Below are positions 33,701 through 41,294 of a stretch of 64,000 bases of DNA, one piece after another. Made by a program: the position numbers and the translations under genes. The stretch covers positions 248,001-312,000 of the forward strand of contig NZ_JBHTJM010000010.1 in NCBI RefSeq assembly GCF_042675745.1. The letters run 5' to 3'. The notes beneath the pieces were generated by a model. That model was not told the origin of the DNA and searched no databases. It saw only the letters and a program-made list of their open reading frames with translations. This stretch comes from Pseudofulvibacter geojedonensis (GTDB lineage: Bacteria; Bacteroidota; Bacteroidia; Flavobacteriales; Flavobacteriaceae). Each line of letters begins with the position of its first letter. The stretch's first letter is position 1.

Positions 33701-35034
33701 TCGTCAGGATTGTCATTGGCATCTGGGGCATCACTTAATAATAAATCAAAAGTTAAATTAGCATTACAATAATTGTTATTGTTGATATTTTTAATTTTTA
33801 TAATAATTTCTTCAGGGTTACCGTTGTTAGAATAGTTGGTAACCTGGTTGACAGGGATTGGGTTTCCTGGATAAGTGTTTGTAGAGTTATTATAATATTC
33901 AATTTCGTAAATAGCGGGGTCTAACCCTAAAGAAGTTAAATCGTTTTGAGTTAGATTGAATGAATATGAAGAGGCGCCTGTATCACAATTAAATAAATCT
34001 GACGGAGTGTTGTAGCTCAAGTCAGTTATTATAATCTCATCTTGAATGATGCAATTGGTGTTGTTTTTGGTGGCAGATACGGCATAAGTTCCTGCTGATG
34101 TAATTGTTAACGTATTAGAAGTTTCTGTAGATGGATTACCATTTTCTGTCCATACATGTGTGTATTCGTTTTCGTCTAGCCCTGTTGTTATAATTAATTG
34201 ATCTCCATCACAAAGTTGTTGATCGTTTCCTAGATCTATACTTGTGGTAAAAGAACCTGAATCAATAAAAACAGCTGAATCAAAATCTTGATTATTAAAG
34301 TCACCAATAGCCAATCTAATTCTATATGGGTTGCCTGGTATTAAAGAAGAGGAAGCACTCATAGTAGTAGTGTAACCTCTCATATTAATTGTAGATGCGG
34401 CAGGGTTGTTTACATTATAAGTGTCGAATAAGTTAGCATTTTCTGAAGTACAACCATTATTGTGTGCATTATCACGAACGGTAGTAACAGTAACAGGAGT
34501 TGTAGTGCCGGGTATAACAGCTAAATTAGTGGTGGTGTTAGTGTTTAAGTCTGTTATTAAAAAAGCAAAAACATCGCTAAATCCGCATTGCCACTGACCG
34601 TATTCGTTAGATGCAAAGATGAAATTAAAATTAAAATCACTTGATATAGGTGTAAAATCAAACTGTAAAAAAGCAGTATCGGTAATAGTACCATTTTGTC
34701 CAGAAACAGCATCAGCAATGGCATCTAAATCCGGGTCATTCACATTGTTGATAGAGCTGCTTAAATTGGTGTCTGTGTACATACCAGCTGTATGAGCTGC
34801 AATACCCGATCGGATAATTATACCCTCTGATAAAGGGAAAGTACCATTATTATTGTTAAAGTAAGCTACAGATTGCGCAGAAGAATACGCAGCATTTTCA
34901 GGATCTATACAGGATCCGTTAAGTAGTAAGTTTGCTAAGTCTGTAGCATTATATGTACTATCATCTACAGATACTGTTTGGGAATACCCAAGACAGCTTA
35001 GCAATAAAAAGAAGTAAAAGATTTTTTGGGGCAT
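30709..35034 (-). CDS. Giant T9SS-exported repeat adhesin with choice-of-anchor L domain
   Basis: 1441-residue cell-surface protein. A signal peptide (1-18) is followed by a choice-of-anchor L domain (about 23-265) with the family's FNFNFIFASNEYGQW core. Ig-like segments (about 265-537) lead to eight related units of 70-95 residues (about 538-1187). Each unit has a CxxYTLPxL core, a GxYYxxxxGxG turn and a closing sFTvTI strand. Further Ig-like and PKD-like modules follow. The C-terminus is a gliding-motility/T9SS type B sorting domain starting YPKFFSPNNDGANDYW and ending in a basic tail. The paired cysteines per unit suggest disulfides. Probable roles are surface adhesion or polymer binding. 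It is a single-gene unit. Confidence 0.93.
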   Translation of the reverse strand: MPQKIFYFFLLLSCLGYSQTVSVDDSTYNATDLANLLLNGSCIDPENAAYSSAQSVAYFNNNNGTFPLSEGIIIRSGIAAHTAGMYTDTNLSSSINNVNDPDLDAIADAVSGQNGTITDTAFLQFDFTPISSDFNFNFIFASNEYGQWQCGFSDVFAFLITDLNTNTTTNLAVIPGTTTPVTVTTVRDNAHNNGCTSENANLFDTYNVNNPAASTINMRGYTTTMSASSSLIPGNPYRIRLAIGDFNNQDFDSAVFIDSGSFTTSIDLGNDQQLCDGDQLIITTGLDENEYTHVWTENGNPSTETSNTLTITSAGTYAVSATKNNTNCIIQDEIIITDLSYNTPSDLFNCDTGASSYSFNLTQNDLTSLGLDPAIYEIEYYNNSTNTYPGNPIPVNQVTNYSNNGNPEEIIIKIKNINNNNYCNANLTFDLLLSDAPDANDNPDDIELCDGVTGLIDLTTQNNQILNGLAPAGHNVIYFTSQTDAQNNQNTIGNSIDSTSINGSITIWVRVENANNTSCFDITSFDIIINPLPSVTEQPDVVVCSQYTLPDNLQANESYYNASGGPNGGGQQLNPNDIIDVGGTYYVYIIDDNGCENESDFLVHIIEDYTIPINYCDQMVIPPPLEGVDSNFYTEASQGGTLIPEGTVISINQNGDLEYQGLGITVSGNTDTIYYYAEINGVFCVEIPFPISIFASPPVDEPEDVTTCLSYTLPALTNGTYSGYNAGDNITSSQTITITNTEDNNTTNLAGDPIIHTCTSTSSFVVTIINNPPNLTECGSYTLPDLEVGEYYFEANGQGIVIPQGTTINLNENGDLVFEGINITITGNTDDIYVFAPDTENTVNCTTNMFFTLTINPIPPVDTSDNIVRCTTDSYTLPTLTNGNYYTEASGQGTLIPQGTIISLNNTSGDLEYSNGLGTLNPGTGNINTIHIYNQVNGCDSPPSSFTVEIRPLPAIDNLADVYQCDPYTLVSLTNGNYYTEPNGQGDIVQAGEVITEITTLYIFNEWNDLAGCTNETTLTINVLGVNVGTIEDVNECDSYTLPPLSIGSYYSQQQTFPPNPADEIATGTTFTINSPAPNPVYVYAYNEDRVVCESQTSFTITLTETPNLPSFSNETVCGSYTLPSLDNSSYNASYFSQANGTSPITNNTIINSSNEIETHTIYVYATAFGNTNCSDEESFTVTIHPLQDLEVQGGIICVDPVTGIAAPGDELILSSNLSPAEYTVNWYLNGNLVHTGANYSANEAGTYTVEPIRITPDSPPDCGYNTTTVDVDHSSVAIVNPETDVIISDYFEDNSMVTINISGGFGEYIYQLDNEQPQISNVFTNIPSGDHTIYVIDTKNGCGTTPVDITVVNYPKFFSPNNDGANDYWNIWDLSSQPDAEIFIFDRFGKFLKQIKPSGPGWDGTYNGAPHFSDDYWFLVKYLNRQGEEREFRAHFSLKR
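31474..33423 (-). repeat. Eight tandem Cys-containing beta-sandwich repeats in the adhesin
   Basis: The coding DNA repeats at intervals of about 210-285 bp. Recurring stretches include the segment encoding TNGNYYTE near 32100 and again near 32380, which differ by a few bases. The repeat is visible at protein level throughout. The near-identical DNA patches suggest recent duplication or gene conversion. Confidence 0.8.
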
Positions 35035-35175
35035 ATTTACTGTTTTTTTTGCGACTAATAATTCAGGTTTTAAATATACTATAAGGTAGTAATAAAAGCG
35101 TATATCTTGAATGATAATTAAAAGTTTTTAGTCTAATAGGTGTTTTTCTTAGATGAAAGGAAGTAATCAACTAGA

Positions 35176-36072
35176 CTAATGTTCTTTTGTCGTGTTTTTT
35201 TGTAAAAAAGAGAAAACTTTGTGAAAGTATTTCTTACCGCCTATGTAATGTAAGGTGTTATGACCAGCTTCAGGAACAGTAATAAAGTTTTTGGTTTTTG
35301 AAGAGCAATTATTAAATAAGTCTTTTCCATATTGAATAGATATTCTATCATCAGCATCTCCGTGAGTAAATAAAATAGGCTGACTAATATTACGTACATC
35401 ATTGATAGGTTTTGTTTTCTCTGGAGAAAATTGAGCAATTTTTGCGGCATTCTCTAATATATAATTTGATAGCCAACGAATGCCAATACCTTTTAAGATA
35501 CGCTTTTTATAATCGAAAACCACTTGGTTTACATCTGTGAAAGTACTTTCAATAATACCAAATTCGATACGTTTATCTATCGCTAAACTCTGAATAGCAA
35601 TAGCACCTCCTAATGAATGTCCCCAAATACCAATGGGTGTATTTGGATTGTTGTTTTTTAATAAGGTTACGATGGATGAGATATCTTGTTTTTCATAAAA
35701 ACCAAAAGTGCAATATTCACCTTCGCTTTTTCCATGTGCTCTTCCGTCAAAAACATAAGAACTATATCCTTGATTAGATAATTTTTCAGCTAACGGAAAT
35801 TGATGCTCTTTACAGCTGCCAATACCATGAACTAAAATAATAATTCCTTTTTCTGGTAATGGAGTTTGAATAAATAAACCTTTTAGGGATAAACTATCTT
35901 TTGTTATAACATTCAGTTCAGAAGTTTTTAAGTTAAAATCTTGTGCTTGAATATTATTAATGGCTTTATATGGTTTAATAATAGCGTAAGGAAATATATG
36001 ATGACAACCATACCACGTTCCTAAAACAAAAAGAACTAATAGTGTTAAACTGTATTTATACCTTTTTTTCAA
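35176..36072 (-). CDS. Alpha/beta hydrolase, TTG start
   Basis: 298-residue serine hydrolase with an N-terminal membrane anchor (about 8-25). The alpha/beta hydrolase fold carries the oxyanion region LVHGIGSCKEH and nucleophile elbow GHSLGG. The acid is in THGDADDRIS and the catalytic His in EAGHNTLHY. The start is TTG at 36070-36072, and no in-frame ATG precedes the basic KKRYKYS and anchor. It probably acts as an esterase or lipase on the periplasmic face. The substrate is unknown. Confidence 0.9.
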   Translation of the reverse strand: MKKRYKYSLTLLVLFVLGTWYGCHHIFPYAIIKPYKAINNIQAQDFNLKTSELNVITKDSLSLKGLFIQTPLPEKGIIILVHGIGSCKEHQFPLAEKLSNQGYSSYVFDGRAHGKSEGEYCTFGFYEKQDISSIVTLLKNNNPNTPIGIWGHSLGGAIAIQSLAIDKRIEFGIIESTFTDVNQVVFDYKKRILKGIGIRWLSNYILENAAKIAQFSPEKTKPINDVRNISQPILFTHGDADDRISIQYGKDLFNNCSSKTKNFITVPEAGHNTLHYIGGKKYFHKVFSFLQKNTTKEH

Positions 36073-36108
36073 ACAGAGAATATAGATGAATTGCCAAATT
36101 AAAAGTTT

Positions 36109-36606
36109 TTATTGAAATTTCCAGTTTTTTAAAACTATAGTTACTAATGGTGTGTTAAACATTTCATAGCTATTGCTTAATGGACTTACTTTATAGGGCT
36201 TGTGCAATTTCCATTTTTTTGAATCAGAAGAATGAATAAGTGTTGAATAGTTTAATGTTAAAGGAAAAGGATTGTGAACTTTTAAAACCATAATATTACT
36301 TTTCCCGTTTTTGGTTTCTTGATTAAAACTAACGATAAGGGTTTTAGATGGATTGAGCTTTTCTTTAACTGTTTTCATAGAGATTATTCTAGAACCGTTA
36401 AGTTCAATCTCTATAAAAATTTCTTCTGTAGGGTATATTTGTAAATCTGTTTTATAAACAAAGTAATTAGATTGTGGAACTTTATACTGATAAAACTTTC
36501 CGTTACCTAAAGGTAAATTAAGTTCAAAAGCCTCTCTCTTTGGTAAGTCGTTCTGACCAAAAATAAAAAATGGAATAAGTGTAAGAAAAGTAAAAACCAA
36601 CTTCAT
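36109..36606 (-). CDS. Secreted protein of unknown function
   Basis: 165 residues with a signal peptide (1-17) and a single beta-rich domain. The mature part starts around QNDLPKREAFELNLP. I do not recognise a family or any catalytic motif. It is periplasmic or outer-surface. It lies 36 nt upstream of the hydrolase gene in the same direction, so the two may be co-transcribed. It has its own TAnnTTTG element. Confidence 0.8.
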   Translation of the reverse strand: MKLVFTFLTLIPFFIFGQNDLPKREAFELNLPLGNGKFYQYKVPQSNYFVYKTDLQIYPTEEIFIEIELNGSRIISMKTVKEKLNPSKTLIVSFNQETKNGKSNIMVLKVHNPFPLTLNYSTLIHSSDSKKWKLHKPYKVSPLSNSYEMFNTPLVTIVLKNWKFQ

Positions 36607-36651
36607 GTTTAAATAGGTTAAAAGTGAGTTAGTTTTTTATGATAACGTAAT

Positions 36652-36659
36652 CAAATGTA
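36652..36659 (-). promoter_or_regulatory. -7 promoter element for the unknown secreted protein
   Basis: TACATTTG on the minus strand lies about 46 bp before the ATG at 36606. Confidence 0.45.
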
Positions 36660-36762
36660 AAATATTATTTTTTATAAAGATATCTCTTTTTTAGAGTTCG
36701 AGTTTTAGGTTTTACAAATATGTAAATTAAAAAGAAACTATAATGTATATAAGAGGTATAAA

Positions 36763-37218
36763 TTATTTAACCCTAACGCTATCGGGAACTAAAACAGTAT
36801 AATCTCCACCATTGCGTAAAACATCTCTAACAATACTAGAGCTAATAAAAGAGGTGTCTGCACTGGTTAGCAAAAATAAAGTATCTAGTCCAGAAAGTTT
36901 TCTGTTAGTTTGAGCGATAGCTTTTTCAAACTCAAAATCGGCAGGATTACGCAGTCCTCTTAGCATATAATCGGCATTAACTTCTTTGCAGTAATCTATG
37001 GTTAACCCTTTATACGTTTCTACTTTAATTTTTGGTTCATCTTTAAAAGCATCTTTTATAAACTGAATACGCTCTTCTAAAGAAAACATGTATTTTTTAG
37101 AATCATTTACTCCAATAGCAATAATTAACTCATCTAAAAGAGGTAAAGCTCTAGAAATAATGTCTACATGACCTAATGTTACAGGGTCAAAAGAACCTGG
37201 GAAAACTGCTTTTTTCAT
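36763..37218 (-). CDS. coaD: Pantetheine-phosphate adenylyltransferase
   Basis: 151-residue nucleotidyltransferase making dephospho-CoA from 4'-phosphopantetheine and ATP. The ATP-binding signature is GSFDPVTLGHVDII, containing the TxGH motif. The C-terminal SSADTSFISSSIVRDVLRNGGD motif of CoaD is present, and the length is typical. It lies 91 nt downstream of ddl. Confidence 0.97.
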   Translation of the reverse strand: MKKAVFPGSFDPVTLGHVDIISRALPLLDELIIAIGVNDSKKYMFSLEERIQFIKDAFKDEPKIKVETYKGLTIDYCKEVNADYMLRGLRNPADFEFEKAIAQTNRKLSGLDTLFLLTSADTSFISSSIVRDVLRNGGDYTVLVPDSVRVK

Positions 37219-37309
37219 ATTTATTCCTCTAGAAAATTAGGAGTCTTTTTGTTTATGTAAAGTTACTTAATAGTTCTGCAATCAGCAATCAAAACATGTA
37301 AATCTTTAA

Positions 37310-38281
37310 TTATTTTAAAGCTTCATCAATGCTATTACTAAATAATTCAACTAAAGAAATACCTGCTTCTTTGGCCTGCTGAGGTAAAATACTTTCTTTA
37401 GATAATCCAGGAGTTGTATTCATTTCGATGAAATGAGGTTTTCCGTTGTGAAAAATAAAATCAGATCTAGAAAAACCACTCATATTTAAAGTTTCATATA
37501 TGTACTTAGCTATTTTACTTACTTCTTGAGCTTGTTTTTGAGTAATTCTAGCTGGAGTAATTTCTTGTGATTTTCCTTCATATTTCGCTTGATAATCAAA
37601 AAAATCGGTTTCGGAAACTATTTCTGTAATAGGAAGAACCGTTACTTTTCCTTTATATGTAATTACCCCTACAGATACTTCGGTACCATTTAAAAAAGAT
37701 TCAATTAATACTTCGCTGTCTTCATTTAAAGAAATATCTATTGCAGCTTTTATATCTTCTTCTTTATAAACTTTAGTAACTCCAAAGCTAGAACCAGCTC
37801 TATTTGCTTTAACAAAACAAGGTAGACCTACAGTGTCAATAATTTTACGAGTGTTAATTTCTTGTCCTTTATTATAATAAATAGAGGTGGCCATATCTAT
37901 TCCGTATGGTTTTAAAACAGATAATAAATCTCTTTTATTAAAGGTAAGAGCAGATTGATACAAATTACAACTTGTTTGTGGTATACCTAAAAGTGATAAA
38001 TAGCCTTGTATGTGTCCATCTTCTCCAGGAGTTCCGTGAATGGTGTTAAAGGCGCAATCAAATGTTATTTTGGTTTTGTTAATTGTTATAGAAAAGTCCG
38101 ATTTGTCAATTAAAAATTCATTTTCATGTTCGTCTAAACATACCCATTTTTCTTTTAAAATTAAAGCTCTATAACAATTGTAATGTTCTTTTATGGCATT
38201 GTAAACAACGTTTCCAGAGTTAATTGATATTTGATATTCGCTAGAATATCCCCCCATTAAAATGGCAATGTTTTTAGACAT
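37310..38281 (-). CDS. ddl: D-alanine--D-alanine ligase
   Basis: ATP-grasp ligase of 323 residues joining two D-alanines for peptidoglycan. Visible motifs are the N-terminal LMGGYSSEYQIS, HGTPGEDGHIQGYL, the ATP-grasp FVKANRAGSSFGVTK and the metal-binding FIEMNTTPGLSKES near the C-terminus. It is divergent from the PASTA gene. Both promoters lie in an 83-bp gap. Confidence 0.97.
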   Translation of the reverse strand: MSKNIAILMGGYSSEYQISINSGNVVYNAIKEHYNCYRALILKEKWVCLDEHENEFLIDKSDFSITINKTKITFDCAFNTIHGTPGEDGHIQGYLSLLGIPQTSCNLYQSALTFNKRDLLSVLKPYGIDMATSIYYNKGQEINTRKIIDTVGLPCFVKANRAGSSFGVTKVYKEEDIKAAIDISLNEDSEVLIESFLNGTEVSVGVITYKGKVTVLPITEIVSETDFFDYQAKYEGKSQEITPARITQKQAQEVSKIAKYIYETLNMSGFSRSDFIFHNGKPHFIEMNTTPGLSKESILPQQAKEAGISLVELFSNSIDEALK

Positions 38282-38324
38282 TTTTATAAAGTTTAAATTC
38301 TTACAGACTTTTAATTAGCTTCAA

Positions 38325-38332
38325 CAAAAATA
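38325..38332 (-). promoter_or_regulatory. -7 promoter element for ddl
   Basis: TATTTTTG on the minus strand, about 44 bp before the ddl ATG. Confidence 0.45.
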
Positions 38333-38339
38333 CTATTAT

Positions 38340-38347
38340 TATATTTG
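38340..38347 (+). promoter_or_regulatory. -7 promoter element for PASTA-rluD
   Basis: TATATTTG lies 17 bp before the ATG at 38365. Confidence 0.55.
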
Positions 38348-38364
38348 TCTTCTAATAAAAAAAT

Positions 38365-38973
38365 ATGAGTCTTATTAAGTTTCTTTTTAGTAAAGTGTTC
38401 TTAAGGCAATTAGTTATTGCTTCAGTGATTTTTCTATTGTTGTTTTTTGCTTTTACTAAGTGGATGGCGGCTACAACAAATCACGATGAGTTTAAAGAAG
38501 TACCTAACCTAGTTGGTAAGAAATTAGATATAGCTAAAAAAATGCTAGAAGAAAGAGGTCTTGTGTTGGCCGATGATGTTGAGTATAAAGATTACAATCC
38601 AAAGTACCCTAAAGAGGGGATAGTTGAGCATACACCAAGACCCGGTGCTAAAGTTAAAGCGGGACGTAAAATATATTTAAGTATTAATAAATCTGAATAT
38701 AGAAAGATTCCTTTACCTAGTTTAGAAAATAAAACTAAAAGGCAGGCAGTAACTTCTTTAACTGCAATGGGTTTTAAAATAGGAGAAATTGCTTATAAAC
38801 CTCATTTTGCTAAAGATGCTGTTTTGTATTTAGAGTATAAAGGTAAAAAGGTAGAAGCAGGAGAAAAGTTGCCGTATACATCAGTTATAGATTTAGTTTT
38901 AGGTGATGGTAAGTTAGATTATGGTGATAAGCCAAAACAAGAAGGAGGAAACGAGAATGGCGAAAGTAATTAA
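38365..38973 (+). CDS. PASTA-domain membrane protein
   Basis: 202 residues. One transmembrane helix (about 12-31) precedes two PASTA domains (about 40-110 and 112-180), each with the VPxLxGk-type opening and a GxxVxxGxxI-type end. A Lys/Gly/Asn-rich tail closes it. PASTA domains bind peptidoglycan stem peptides or muropeptides. The lack of a kinase or transpeptidase domain suggests an accessory cell-wall role. Its last 17 nt overlap rluD and carry the rluD Shine-Dalgarno. Confidence 0.92.
   Translation: MSLIKFLFSKVFLRQLVIASVIFLLLFFAFTKWMAATTNHDEFKEVPNLVGKKLDIAKKMLEERGLVLADDVEYKDYNPKYPKEGIVEHTPRPGAKVKAGRKIYLSINKSEYRKIPLPSLENKTKRQAVTSLTAMGFKIGEIAYKPHFAKDAVLYLEYKGKKVEAGEKLPYTSVIDLVLGDGKLDYGDKPKQEGGNENGESN
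38942..38959 (+). promoter_or_regulatory. Strong Shine-Dalgarno that sets the rluD start
   Basis: AAGGAGGA lies about 8 nt before ATG 38957-38959, inside the end of the PASTA gene. It selects this ATG over the upstream one at 38921. Strong Shine-Dalgarno sequences are rare in Bacteroidota, which makes it stand out. Confidence 0.65.
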
Positions 38974-39997
38974 TGATAAAGTAGAACAGCAAGAAGACGG
39001 CTTATACGAGCACTATTCATTTACTGCAACTAAAGGACAAGAGCCCTTGAGAGTGGATAAGTTTTTAATGAATTTTATTGAAAATGCTACTCGAAATAAA
39101 ATACAACAAGCTGCCAAAGACGGTAATATTTATGTAAACGATAAACCGGTAAAGCAAAACTATAAGGTGAAAGGAAATGATGTTGTAAAAGTGTTATTTG
39201 CTCATCCGCCTTACGAAAATTTGTTGGTGGGAGAAGATATTCCTTTGGATATTGTTTATGAAGATGATGATTTATTAGTAGTGAACAAACCAGCGGGTAT
39301 GGTGGTGCATCCTGGTCATGGAAATTATTCTGGAACCTTAATTAATGCCTTAATATATCATTTCGAAAACCTGCCTAAAAATGCAGATGACAGACCAGGT
39401 TTGGTGCATAGAATAGATAAAGATACAAGTGGATTGCTAGTGATTGCTAAAACAGAAGAAGCAATGACGCATTTGGCAAAACAATTTTTCGATAAAACTT
39501 CAGAGCGTTTGTATTACGCACTGGTATGGGGGAATGTAGAAGAAGATGAAGGGACTATAGAAGGTAATATTGGCAGGCATCCAAAAAATCGTTTACAGAA
39601 TACCGTTTATTTAGATGATGAAGCAGATAAAGGTAAACCAGCAATAACCCATTACAAAGTAATAGAACGTTTTGGATATGTTACTTTGGTTCAATGTGAG
39701 TTAGAAACAGGTAGAACTCACCAAATACGTGTTCATATGAAGCATATTGGTCACACTTTATTTAATGATGAACGCTATGGGGGAGAGAAAATATTGAAAG
39801 GAACTACTTTTACTAAATACAAACAATTTGTAGAAAATTGTTTTAAAATATTACCTAGGCAGGCATTACACGCTAAAACATTAGGTTTTGTGCATCCTAC
39901 AACTGGAAAGAAAATGAGCTTTAGTTCTGATATTCCTGAAGATATGGAGGCTTGTTTTGAAAAGTGGCGAGCTTATGCTAAACATCAAGATTTATAA
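38957..39997 (+). CDS. rluD: RluD-family 23S rRNA pseudouridine synthase
   Basis: 346-residue RluA-family pseudouridine synthase. An S4 RNA-binding domain (about 35-95) precedes the catalytic domain with DRPGLVHRIDKDTSGLLV (catalytic Asp) and GRTHQIRVHMKHIGH. E. coli RluD modifies helix 69 of 23S rRNA. I chose ATG 38957 because a Shine-Dalgarno precedes it. The upstream ATG at 38921 adds twelve residues that lie wholly in the PASTA coding region. It is terminated by a hairpin at 40021. Confidence 0.93.
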   Translation: MAKVINDKVEQQEDGLYEHYSFTATKGQEPLRVDKFLMNFIENATRNKIQQAAKDGNIYVNDKPVKQNYKVKGNDVVKVLFAHPPYENLLVGEDIPLDIVYEDDDLLVVNKPAGMVVHPGHGNYSGTLINALIYHFENLPKNADDRPGLVHRIDKDTSGLLVIAKTEEAMTHLAKQFFDKTSERLYYALVWGNVEEDEGTIEGNIGRHPKNRLQNTVYLDDEADKGKPAITHYKVIERFGYVTLVQCELETGRTHQIRVHMKHIGHTLFNDERYGGEKILKGTTFTKYKQFVENCFKILPRQALHAKTLGFVHPTTGKKMSFSSDIPEDMEACFEKWRAYAKHQDL

Positions 39998-40020
39998 GAA
40001 CTCTTTATAGCTTTATAAAT

Positions 40021-40050
40021 AAAAGATGTGCTTTTTGTACATCTTTTTTT
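40021..40050 (+). terminator. Terminator of rluD
   Basis: Stem AAAAGATGT with ACATCTTTT, a 9-nt loop and a following T-tract, 24 nt past the rluD stop. Confidence 0.85.
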
Positions 40051-40061
40051 ATGTCTTTTTC

Positions 40062-40069
40062 TAAATTTG
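40062..40069 (+). promoter_or_regulatory. -7 promoter element for yaaA
   Basis: TAAATTTG lies 18 bp before the yaaA ATG. Confidence 0.5.
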
Positions 40070-40087
40070 AAGTAGAAATAATATTTT

Positions 40088-40852
40088 ATGAAAATAGTAG
40101 TATCACCAGCTAAGTCGTTAAATTACGAATCAGAATTGCCAACCAGTCAATATTCGGAAGCTTGTTTCTTAAAAGAGGCAGAACGTTTAAATAAACTGTT
40201 AAAGAAAAAGTCACCTAAAAGCCTATCTAAACTCATGAAAATTTCAGATAAATTGGGTGAGTTAAATTGGCAGCGTAATCAAGACTGGAACTTGCCTTTT
40301 ACTCCTGATAATGCAAGACCTGCAGTGTATGCTTTTAATGGAGATGTATACAATGGTTTAGATGCATATACTATAGAAGAAGGGAAATTAGAACAGCTTC
40401 AAGATACATTACGAATTCTTTCTGGTTTATACGGTTTGTTAAAACCATTAGATTTAATGCAACCTTATAGATTGGAAATGGGAACAAAGTTTCCTGTTGG
40501 TAAATCTCCTAACTTACATAGCTTTTGGAAAAAGCAAGTAACTCAAAAACTAAACGAAGAATTAAAAGAAGGAGAGTTGTTTGTGAATTTAGCTAGTAAC
40601 GAATATTTTTCTGCGGTAGACGTTAAAGCTTTAAAAACAGATGTTATTACTCCAGTTTTTAAAGATTGGAAGAACGATAAATTGAAGGTGATTTCATTTT
40701 TTGCTAAAAAGGCAAGAGGACTAATGGTACGCTATATTGTAGATACAAATGCTAGTTCTGTAGAAGATTTAAAAGGATTTAATTACGAGGGTTATTCTTT
40801 TTCTGATGAACATTCCAACTTAGATAAAAATGAGTTAGTTTTTGTTAGGTAA
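40088..40852 (+). CDS. yaaA: Peroxide stress protein YaaA
   Basis: 254-residue YaaA (DUF328) protein with the N-terminal signature KIVVSPAKSLNYESELP. Also present are RPAVYAFNGDVYNGLDA, ILSGLYGLLKPLDLMQPYRLEM and the C-terminal ISFFAKKARGLMVRY. In E. coli YaaA lowers free iron during peroxide stress and binds DNA. The length is normal. Its last 18 bp overlap the convergent DUF983 gene. Confidence 0.96.
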   Translation: MKIVVSPAKSLNYESELPTSQYSEACFLKEAERLNKLLKKKSPKSLSKLMKISDKLGELNWQRNQDWNLPFTPDNARPAVYAFNGDVYNGLDAYTIEEGKLEQLQDTLRILSGLYGLLKPLDLMQPYRLEMGTKFPVGKSPNLHSFWKKQVTQKLNEELKEGELFVNLASNEYFSAVDVKALKTDVITPVFKDWKNDKLKVISFFAKKARGLMVRYIVDTNASSVEDLKGFNYEGYSFSDEHSNLDKNELVFVR

Positions 40853-41197
40853 TTTTTTCTTATAGAACATAAAAATCCAAATGGCTCTAGAAAGTTTGTA
40901 GTTGTATGGAGAAAGAATTAAGAGTATACCGACAACAAAAGGAAAAATTCTTAAATCAAAGTTTTGGTCAAAAAATACTTGACAAATTAAAAACGTTGCC
41001 ATACTTTCTGCTACCATCAATATATAGCTTACATACATAGCTCCGTAAAAAAAGCCAGGTTCTATCATATTATTATAGTTGCAGTTTGGGCAATAAGTAT
41101 GCATTTTACTATACCTAAATATTTTATGGTTTTCAAAAACATCACCTTTGGTGCATTTAGGACATTTTAGTTTGAATAATGTTTTTAGGCTTTTCAT
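40835..41197 (-). CDS. DUF983 membrane protein
   Basis: 120 residues. An N-terminal zinc-ribbon-like region has two CPxC pairs (CPKC and CPNC) and precedes two transmembrane helices (about 55-75 and 82-100). DUF983 has no established role. I chose ATG 41195-41197, since the earlier TTG at 41212 adds five residues without homology support. The 3' end overlaps yaaA tail to tail by 18 bp, with no terminator between them. Confidence 0.88.
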   Translation of the reverse strand: MKSLKTLFKLKCPKCTKGDVFENHKIFRYSKMHTYCPNCNYNNMIEPGFFYGAMYVSYILMVAESMATFLICQVFFDQNFDLRIFPFVVGILLILSPYNYKLSRAIWIFMFYKKKLPNKN

Positions 41198-41294
41198 GTC
41201 TTTTTTATGCAAATTTCGATATTATATGTTATTGTAAGTAGTCTGAAAAACTTGATTATTAGGACAAATCACGCTTTTGTTGTAATATTGTTAT

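Noticed and set aside
35128..35179. Eight-base inverted repeat TTAGTCTA/TAGACTAA after the alpha/beta hydrolase gene
   Set aside because: The arms are 36 nt apart with no T-tract, so it is not a credible terminator and is probably chance.
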